Below are positions 51,248 through 64,000 of a stretch of 64,000 bases of DNA, in pieces. Each line of letters begins with the position of its first letter. Within the stretch, counting starts at the first letter, position 1. The stretch lies in NCBI GenBank assembly GCA_036925085.1, contig JAUPFP010000008.1, forward strand, positions 7,254,777-7,318,776. Reading direction: 5' to 3'. The DNA comes from Brachycybe producta. Taxonomy: Eukaryota > Arthropoda > Diplopoda > Playtdesmida > Andrognathidae. The notes under the pieces were generated by a model, which saw only the letters and a program-made list of their open reading frames with translations, searched no databases and was not told where the DNA came from. Both the position numbers and the translations under genes were made by a program.

Positions 51248-53159
51248 ATGGAAAACAAAAATGGCGGCAAAAATGGACACAAAAATGGCGGCGAAAATGG
51301 ACACAAAATGGCGGCGAAAATAGACACAAAATGGCGGCGAAAATGGACACAAAATGGCGCCGAAAATGGGCACAAAATGGAGGCGAAAATAGACACAAAA
51401 TGGAGGCGAAAATGGACACAAAATGGCGGCGAAAATGGACACAAAATGGCGGCGAAAATGTACACAAAATGGCGACTAAAATGAACACAAAATGGAGGCA
51501 AAAATGGACACAAAATGGCGGCGAAAATGTAAACAAAATGGTGCCGAAAATGGACATAAAAATAATAGCGAAAATGGCGGCGAAAATGGACACAAAATGG
51601 CGGCAAAAATGGACACAAAATGGCGACAAAAATGGACACAAAATGGCGGCGAAAATGGACACAAAATGGCGGCGAAAATGGACACAAAATGGATACAAAA
51701 TGGCGGCAAAAAAAGACAAAATGTAGGCGAAAATGGACACAACATGGCGGCGAAAATGGCCACAAAATGGCGCTGAAAATGGACACAAAATGGCGGCAAC
51801 AATAGCAGTAAAAATGGACACAAAATGGCGGCAACAATAGCAGTAAAAATGGACACAAAATGGCGGCGACAATAGTGGCGAAAATGGACACAAAATGGCC
51901 GCGAAAATGGACACAAAATGGAGCCAAAAATGGACATAAAATGGCGGCGAAAACCGACACAAAATTGTGCCGAAAATGGACACAAAATGGCGCTGAAATG
52001 GACACAAAATGGCGGCGAAAATGGACACTAAATAGCGGCGAAAATGGACACAAAATGGCGGCAAAAATGGACACAAAATGGCGGCGAAAATAGACACAAA
52101 ATGCGGCGAAAATAGACACAAAATGGCGGCGAAAATAGACACAAAATGGCGACTAAAATGAACACAAATTGGCGGCGAAAATGGACACAAAATGGTGGCA
52201 AAATGGACACAAAATGGCGCCGAAAATGGACACAAAATGGAGCCGAAAATGGACACAAAATGGAGGCGAAAATGGACACAAAATGGAGGCGAAAATGGAC
52301 ACAAAATGGCCGCGAAAATGGACACAAAATGGCGGCAAAAATAGACACAAAATGGCGGCAAAAATGGAGGCGAAATGGACACAAAATTGCGGCGAAAATG
52401 GACAAAAAATGGCGGCGAAATGGACACAAAATTGCGGCGGAAATGGACACAAAATGGCGGCGAAAATGGACAAAGAATGGCGGCAAAAATGACGGCGAAA
52501 ATGGACACAAAATGGAGGCGAAAATGGACACACAATGGCGGCGAAAATGGACAGAAAATGGCGGCAAAAATGGACCTAAAATGGCTGCGAAAATGGACAC
52601 AAAATGGACACAAAATTGTGGCAGAAATGGACACAAAGTGGCAGCGAAAATGGACAAAAAATGGCGGCAAAAATGGACACAAAAATGGCGGCGAAAATGG
52701 ACACAATATGGAGGCGAAAATGGACACAAAATGGCGGCGAAATTGGACACAAAATGGCGGCGAAATTCGACACAAAATTGCGGCGGAAATGGACACAAAA
52801 TGGCGGCAGAAATACACAAAGTGGCGCCGAAAATGAACACAAAATGGCGGCGAAAATGGACACAAAATGGTGCCAAAAATGGACACAAAATGGCGCCGAA
52901 AATGGACACAAAATGAAGGCGAAAATGGACAAAAAATAGCGGCGAACATGGACACAAAATTGCGCCGAAAATGGACACAAAATGGCGCCGAAAATGGACA
53001 CAAAATGACTGCGAAAATGGACACAAAATGGAGGCGAAAATGGACACAAAATGGCGCCGAAAATGGACACAAAATGGAGGCGAAATGGACACAAAATGGA
53101 AGCGAAAATGGACACAAAATGGCGCCGAAAATGGACACAAAATGGCGCCGAAAATGGAC

Positions 53160-54865
53160 ACAAAATGAAGGCGAAAATGGACAAAAAATAGCGGCGAACA
53201 TGGACACAAAATTGCGCCGAAAATGGACACAAAATGGCGCCGAAAATGGACACAAAATGACTGCGAAAATGGACACAAAATGGAGGCGAAAATGGACACA
53301 AAATGGCGCCGAAAATGGACACAAAATGGAGGCGAAATGGACACAAAATGGAAGCGAAAATGGACACAAAATGGCGCCGAAAATGGACACAAAATGGCGC
53401 CGAAAATGGACACAAAATGGCGCCGAAAATGGACACAAAATGGCGACGAACATGGACACAAAATGGCGCCGAACATGGACACAAAATGGCGCCGAAAATA
53501 GACACAAATTCGCGGCGAAAATGGACGCAAAATGGCGGCGAAAATGGACACAAAATGGCGCCGAAAATGGACACAAAATGGTGGCGAAAATGGACACAAA
53601 ATGGCGGTGAAGATAGACACGAAATGGCGGCGAACATAGACTCAAAATGGCGGCGAAAATGGACACAAAATGGCGCCAAAAATGGACACAAAATGGCGTC
53701 AAAAATGGACACAAAATGGTGCCAAAATTGAACACAAAATGGCGGCGAACATGGACACAAAATGGCGGCGAAAATGGACACAAAATGAAGGCGAAAATGG
53801 ACAAAAAATAGCGGCGAACATGGACACAAAATGGCGCCGAAAATGGACACAAAATGACTGCGAAAATGGACAAAAAATGGAGGCGAAAATGGACACAAAA
53901 TGGCGCCGAAAATGGACACAAAATGGAGGCGAAATGGACACAAAATGGAAGCGAAAATGGACACAAAATGGCGCCGAAAATGGACACAAAATGGCGCCGA
54001 AAATGGACACAAAATGGCGCCGAAAATGGACACAAAATGGCGACGAACATGGACACAAAATGGCGCCGAACATGGACACAAAATGGCGCCGAAAATAGAC
54101 ACAAATTCGCGGCGAAAATGGACGCAAAATTGCGGCGAAAATGGACACAAAATGGCGCCGAAAATGGACACAAAATGGTGGCGAAAATGGACACAAAATG
54201 GCGGTGAAGATAGACACGAAATGGCGGCGAACATAGACTCAAAATGGCGGCGAAAATGGACACAAAATTACGCCAAAAATGGACACAAAATGGCGTCAAA
54301 AATGGACACAAAATGGTGCCAAAATTGAACACAAAATGGCGGCGAACATGGACACAAAATGGCGGCGAAAATGGACACAAAATGAAGGCGAAAATGGACA
54401 AAAAATAGCGGCGAACATGGACACAAAATTGCGCCGAAAATGGACACAAAATGGCGCCGAAAATGGACACAAAATGACTGCGAAAATGGACACAAAATGG
54501 AGGCGAAAATGGACACAAAATGGCGCCGAAAATGGACACAAAATGGAGGCGAAATGGACACAAAATGGAAGCGAAAATGGACACAAAATGGCGCCGAAAA
54601 TGGACACAAAATGGCGCCGAAAATGGACACAAAATGGCGCCGAAAATGGACACAAAATGGCGACGAACATGGACACAAAATGGCGCCGAACATGGACACA
54701 AAATGGCGCCGAAAATAGACACAAATTCGCGGCGAAAATGGACGCAAAATGGCGGCGAAAATGGACACAAAATGGCGCCGAAAATGGACACAAAATGGTG
54801 GCGAAAATGGACACAAAATGGCGGTGAAGATAGACACGAAATGGCGGCGAACATAGACTCAAAAT
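53160..54865 (+). repeat. Higher-order repeat (about 0.6 kb, 26-27 units) in the right arm
   Basis: Marker variants such as GCGGTGAAGATAGACACGAA recur at about 53,604, 54,201 and 54,821. GACAAAAAATAGCGGCGAAC recurs at 53,180, 53,799 and 54,398, and at 52,928 in a shorter 252-bp step. The spacings are close to multiples of 23. Confidence 0.8.
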
Positions 54866-55599
54866 GGCGGCGAACATAGACTCAAAATGGCGGCGAAAAT
54901 GGACACAAAATGGCGTCAAAAATGGACACAAAATGGTGCCAAAATTGAACACAAAATGGCGGCGAACATGGACACAAAATGGCGGCGAAAATGGACACAA
55001 AATGGCGGCGAACATGGACACAAAATGGCGGCGAACATGGACACAAAATGGCGGCGAACATGGACCCAAAATGGCGGCGAAAATGGACACAAAATGGCGG
55101 CGAAAATGGACACAAAATGGAGGCAATAATGGGCACAAAATGGCGCCGAAAATGAACACAAAATGGCGGCGAAAATGGACACAAAATGGAGGTGAAATGG
55201 ACAAAATGCTGGCGAAATGGACACAAAATGGCGGCGAACATGGACACAAAATGGCGCCAAAAATGGACACAAAATGGAGGCGAAAATAGACACAAAATGG
55301 CGCCAAAAATTGACACAAAATGGAGGCGAATATGGACACAAAATGGCGCCGAAAATGAACACAAAATGGCGGCGAAAATGGACACAAAATGGACAAAAAA
55401 ATGGCGGCGAAAATGAACACAAAAATGGCAGCGAAAAAAGACACAAAATGGCGGCGAAAATGGACACAAAATGGAGGCGAATATGGACACAAAATGGCGC
55501 CGAAAATGAAAACAAAATGGCGGCGAAAATGGACACAAAATGGCGCCGAAAATGAACACAAAATGGCGCCGAAAATAAACACAAAATGGCGCCGAAAAT

Positions 55600-57560
55600 G
55601 GACACAAAATGGCGGCGAAAATAAACACAAAATGGCGGCGAAAATGGACACAAAATGGCGCCGAAATTGGACACAAAATGGAGGCGAAAATGAACACAAA
55701 ATGGAGGCAAAAATAGACACAAAATGGCGGCAAAAATGGACACAAAATGGCGGCGAACATGGACACAAAATGATGCCGAAAATGAACACAAAATGGCGCC
55801 GAAAATGGACACAAAATGGCGGCGAAAATGGACACAAAATGGCGCCGAAAATGGACACAAAATGGAAGCGAAAATGGACACAAAATGGCGCCGAAAATGG
55901 ACACAAAATGGCGCCGAAAATAGAGGCGAAAATGGACACAAAATGGCGGCAAAAATGGACACAAAATGGCGGCGAAAATGGACACAAAATGGAGGCGAAA
56001 ATGGACACAAAATGGAGGCGAAAATGGACACAAAATGGCGGCGAAACGGCCACAAAATGGAGGCGAAAATGGACACAAAATGGCGGCGGAAATGGACACA
56101 AAATGGCGCCAAAAATGGACACAAAATGGAGGCGAAAATGGACACAAAATGGAGGCAAAAAATGGACACAAAATGGCGGCAAAAATGGACACAAAATGGC
56201 GGCAAAAATGCCCACAATGGCGGCGAAAATGGACACAAAATGGCGGCGAACATGGACACAAAATGGCGGCGAACATGGACACAAAATGGCGGCGAAAATG
56301 GACACAAAATGGCGCCGAAATTGGACACAAAATGGAGGCGAAAATGAACACAAAATGGAGGCAAATATAGACACAAAATGGCGGCAAAAATGGACACAAA
56401 ATGGCGGCGAACATGGACACAAAATGATGCCGAAAATGAACACAAAATGGCGCCGAAAATGGACACAAAATGGCGGCAAAAATGACCACAATGGCGGCGA
56501 AAATGGACACAAAATGGCGGCGAAAATGGACACAAAATGGCGGCGAACATGGACACAAAATGACGCCGAAAATGAACACAAAATGGCGCCGAAAATGAAC
56601 ACAAAATGGCGCCGAAAATGAACACAAAATGGCGGCGAAAATGAACACAAAATGGCGGCGAAAATGGACACGAAATGGCGCCGAAAATGGGCACAAAATG
56701 GAGGCGAAAATGGACACAAAATGGCGCCGAAAATGGACACAAAATGGAGGCGAAAATAGACACAAAATGGCGGCAAAAATGGACACAAAATGGCGGCGAA
56801 AATGGACACAAAATGGAGGCGAAAATGGACACAAAATGGAGGCGAAAATGGACACAAAATGGCGGCGAAACGGCCACAAAATGGAGGCGAAAATGGACAC
56901 AAAATGGCGGCGGAAATGGACACAAAATGGCGCCAAAAATGGACACAAAATGGAGGCGAAAATGGACACAAAATGGAGGCAAAAAATGGACACAAAATGG
57001 CGGCAAAAATGGACACAAAATGGCGGCGAACATAGACACAAAATGATGCCAAAAATGAACACAAAATGGCGCCGAAAATGGACACAAAATGGCGGCAAAA
57101 ATGCCCACAATGGCGGCGAAAATGGACACAAAATGGCGGCGAACATGGACACAAAATGGCGGCGAACATGGACACAAAATGGCGGCGAACATGGACACAA
57201 AATGGCGGCGAAAATGGACACAAAATGGCGCCGAAATTGGACACAAAATGGAGGCGAAAATGAACACAAAATGGAGGCAAATATAGACACAAAATGGCGG
57301 CAAAAATGGACACAAAATGGCGGCGAACATGGACACAAAATGATGCCGAAAATGAACACAAAATGGCGCCGAAAATGGACACAAAATGGCGGCAAAAATG
57401 ACCACAATGGCGGCGAAAATGGACACAAAATGGCGGCGAAAATGGACACAAAATGGCGGCGAACATGGACACAAAATGACGCCGAAAATGAACACAAAAT
57501 GGCGCCGAAAATGAACACAAAATGGCGGCGAAAATGAACACAAAATGGCGGCGAAAATGG
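55600..57560 (+). repeat. Second higher-order repeat block (about 0.92 kb) in the right arm
   Basis: Marker variants such as AAATGACCACAATGGCGGCG (56,480 and 57,396) and AAATTGGACACAAAATGGAG (56,318 and 57,234) recur about 916 bp apart, near 40 units. A further partial copy starts at about 55,668. Confidence 0.75.
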
Positions 57561-58779
57561 ACACGAAATGGCGCCGAAAATGGGCACAAAATGGAGGCGA
57601 AAATGGACACAAAATGGCGCCGAAAATGGACACAAAATGGAGGCGAAAATGGACACAAAATGGAGGCAAAAATGGACACAAAATGGAGGCGAAAATGGAC
57701 ACAAAATGGCGGCGAAAATAGACACAAAATGGAGGCGAAAATGGACACAAAATGGCGGCGAAATAGACAAACTGGCAGCGGAAATGGACACAAAATGGCG
57801 GCGAAAATGGACACAAAATGGCGGCAAAAATGGACACAAAATGGCGGCAAAAATGGACACAAAATGGCGGCGAAAATGGACACAAAATGGAGGCGAAAAT
57901 GGACACAAAATGGAGGCGAAAATGGACACAAAATAGAGGCAAAAATGGACACAAAATGGAGGCAAAAATGGACACAAAATGGCGGCAAAATGGACACAAA
58001 CTGGCGGCGAAAATGGACACAAAATGGAGGCGAAAATGGACACAAAATGGCGGCGAAACGGCCACAAAATGGAGGCGAAAATGGACACAAAATGGCGGCG
58101 GAAATGGACACAAAACGGAGGCGAAAATGGACACAAAATGGCGGCGAAAATGGACACAAAATGGAGGCAAAAATGGACACAAAATGGCGGCGAAACGGAC
58201 ACAAAATGGAGGCGAAAATGGACACAAAATGGAGGCGAAAATGGACACAAAATGGAGGCGAAATGGACAAAATGCTGGCGAAATGGACAAACTGGCAGCA
58301 GAAATGGACACAAAATGGCGGCGAACATGGACACAAAATGACGCCGAAAATGAACACAAAATGGCGCAGAAAATGGACACAAAATGGCGGCAAAAATGAA
58401 CACAATGGCGGCGAAAATGGACACAAAATGGAGGCGAAAATAGACACAAAATGGAGGCGAAAATGGACACAAAATGGAGGCGAAAATGGACACAAAATGG
58501 AGGCGAAAATGGACACAAAATGGCGCCGAAAATGAACACAAAACGGCGCCGAAAATGGACACAAAACGGCGACGAAAATGGACACAAAACGGCGGCGAAA
58601 ATGGACACAAAATTGCGGCGGAAATGGACACAAAATGGCGGCGAAAATGGCCACAAAATGGCGCTGAAAATGGCCACAAAATGGCGGCGAAAATGGACAC
58701 AAAATACTGGCGAAGAGCCAGTGGCGTAAAAACCCATAAATTCAAAAAAGTAAAAACTGTCCAAAAATGAAAATATTCC

Positions 58780-58895
58780 AAAAAATGAAAGTCTTCTAGA
58801 TGCCCTGAAAAGCACTGAAATGAACTCGGGAGGGCTCAACAGACTTCGGAGGACCTTAAAAACACATAAATTCAAAAAAGTAAAAATTGTAAAAA
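58780..58895 (+). repeat. Outer inverted repeat, right copy
   Basis: It carries GAAAAGCACTGAAATGAACT, CAACAGACTTCGGAGGACCT and TAAATTCAAAAAAGTAAAAA, the reverse complement of the blocks at 45,440-45,560. A partial extra copy of the last block lies just inside, at 58,737-58,757. Confidence 0.65.
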
Positions 58896-59180
58896 CAATG
58901 AAATTCTCTTGGAATTAAATAACGAAGTAAAAACTTACTTGTATCCAAAAGATACGTAATTGAGTTTTAGATGTTTGACATCTTATTGGATGATTAAATA
59001 AATTCATAAGTTTATTCCATTTGTCTCATTAATCTCAATTTCATATGACAAGATATATTGTAATGAATGTTTCCTGTGTTTTGCAATACATCTTTATTGT
59101 ATTCGTATGAACAACAAGCATTCATCGCTGGCTGCCCTTATAACACACACACACATATAATGTGCATGTAGTTAGTCAAG
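58896..59180 (+). promoter_or_regulatory. Upstream region of the CCBE1-like gene
   Basis: These 285 bp of AT-rich sequence lie between the inverted-repeat structure and the CCBE1-like ATG. A CA repeat and TATAATG-like sequence at 59,146-59,163 lie within 40 bp of the ATG. No other motif is clear. Confidence 0.35.

Positions 59181-64000
<4,820 letters not shown>

Larger units (their letters stand above)
51249..58708 (+). repeat. Right arm: tandem array of the 23-bp unit, inverted relative to the left arm (about 324 units)
   Basis: The same unit and variants appear as in the left arm, now on the plus strand. The array ends at AATACTGGCGAAGAGCCAGT. Very long open frames occur on both strands because the unit has no stop codon in any frame. 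I do not annotate them as genes. Confidence 0.95.
45440..58895. mobile_element. Giant Foldback-like inverted-repeat element (about 13.4 kb) built of 23-bp tandem repeats
   Basis: From outside in, both sides carry: a roughly 110-bp outer sequence in inverted orientation (45,440-45,560 and 58,780-58,895); 23-bp tandem arrays in opposite orientation (46,968-49,590 and 51,249-58,708); and inner (TTTTTCCA)n-type tracts in opposite orientation (49,591-50,588 and 50,591-51,247). The junctions between array and inner tract are near-exact reverse complements: CCGCCATTTTTGTTTTCCAT on the left, ATGGAAAACAAAAATGGCGG on the right. Terminal inverted repeats made of short tandem repeats define Foldback and Galileo-type DNA elements. 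No transposase is present. I could not identify a target-site duplication, so a fold-back satellite cluster that arose without transposition is the alternative. Confidence 0.55.

Noticed and set aside
46968-58708. CRISPR-like array of short repeats
   Set aside because: Units are head-to-tail without unique spacers, and the genome is clearly eukaryotic. It is a satellite.
58718-58728. CAGTGGCGTA at the right edge of the array as a second hAT end
   Set aside because: Only 10 bases match, with no partner end or target duplication nearby.
46784-58875. Very long ORFs (up to 1468 codons) on both strands
   Set aside because: They are translations of a 23-bp satellite with no stop in any frame. All frames and both strands are open, and there is no start context or non-repeat domain.

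Overview
The window is animal nuclear DNA. It is AT-rich, and its genes are split by many spliceosomal introns. It carries a cilium-assembly gene (IFT57), a Mediator subunit (MED17), a Hippo-pathway FERM gene (FRMD6/Expanded type) and a secreted collagen/EGF gene (CCBE1 type). Many introns are only 45-85 nt long while others run to kilobases. That, together with the gene content, fits an invertebrate and possibly a tunicate-like chordate. I cannot fix the species from sequence alone.

Layout. 1-901 (-): the 5' part of IFT57, cut by the left edge, with an RFX X-box just upstream of its start. 2075-3313 (-): DTYMK, thymidylate kinase. 3314-3980: a divergent promoter shared by DTYMK and MED17. 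3981-7367 (+): complete MED17 in 14 exons, 648 aa. 7368-36785: about 29 kb in which I find no gene, only AT-rich DNA, LINE scraps, several inverted-repeat (MITE-like) elements, microsatellites and a few GC-richer islands. 36786-45014 (+): an FRMD6/Expanded-like gene in 10 exons, 1150 aa. 45440-58895: a giant inverted-repeat structure. 59181-63518 (+): the 5' part of a CCBE1-like gene, which continues past the right edge. For all four genes the exon sets I assembled keep the frame across every junction.

The most unusual feature is the 13.4-kb structure between FRMD6 and CCBE1. Two opposed arms of a 23-bp tandem repeat (about 114 and 324 units) face each other across an inner pair of opposed (TTTTTCCA)n-type tracts centred near 50,586. 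The outer ends carry inverted copies of a roughly 110-bp sequence. This is the architecture of Foldback/Galileo-type elements, whose terminal inverted repeats are built from short tandem repeats. Each repeat unit holds AAAATGGCGGC or a close variant, which matches the YY1 core motif. The unit lacks stop codons in all six frames, so ORFs up to 1468 codons appear there; I treat them as artefacts. A non-autonomous hAT-like element with an 8-bp target duplication sits in the left shoulder.

The genes look like unrelated housekeeping, ciliary and developmental neighbours, not a pathway cluster. DTYMK and MED17 are probably co-regulated from their shared promoter.
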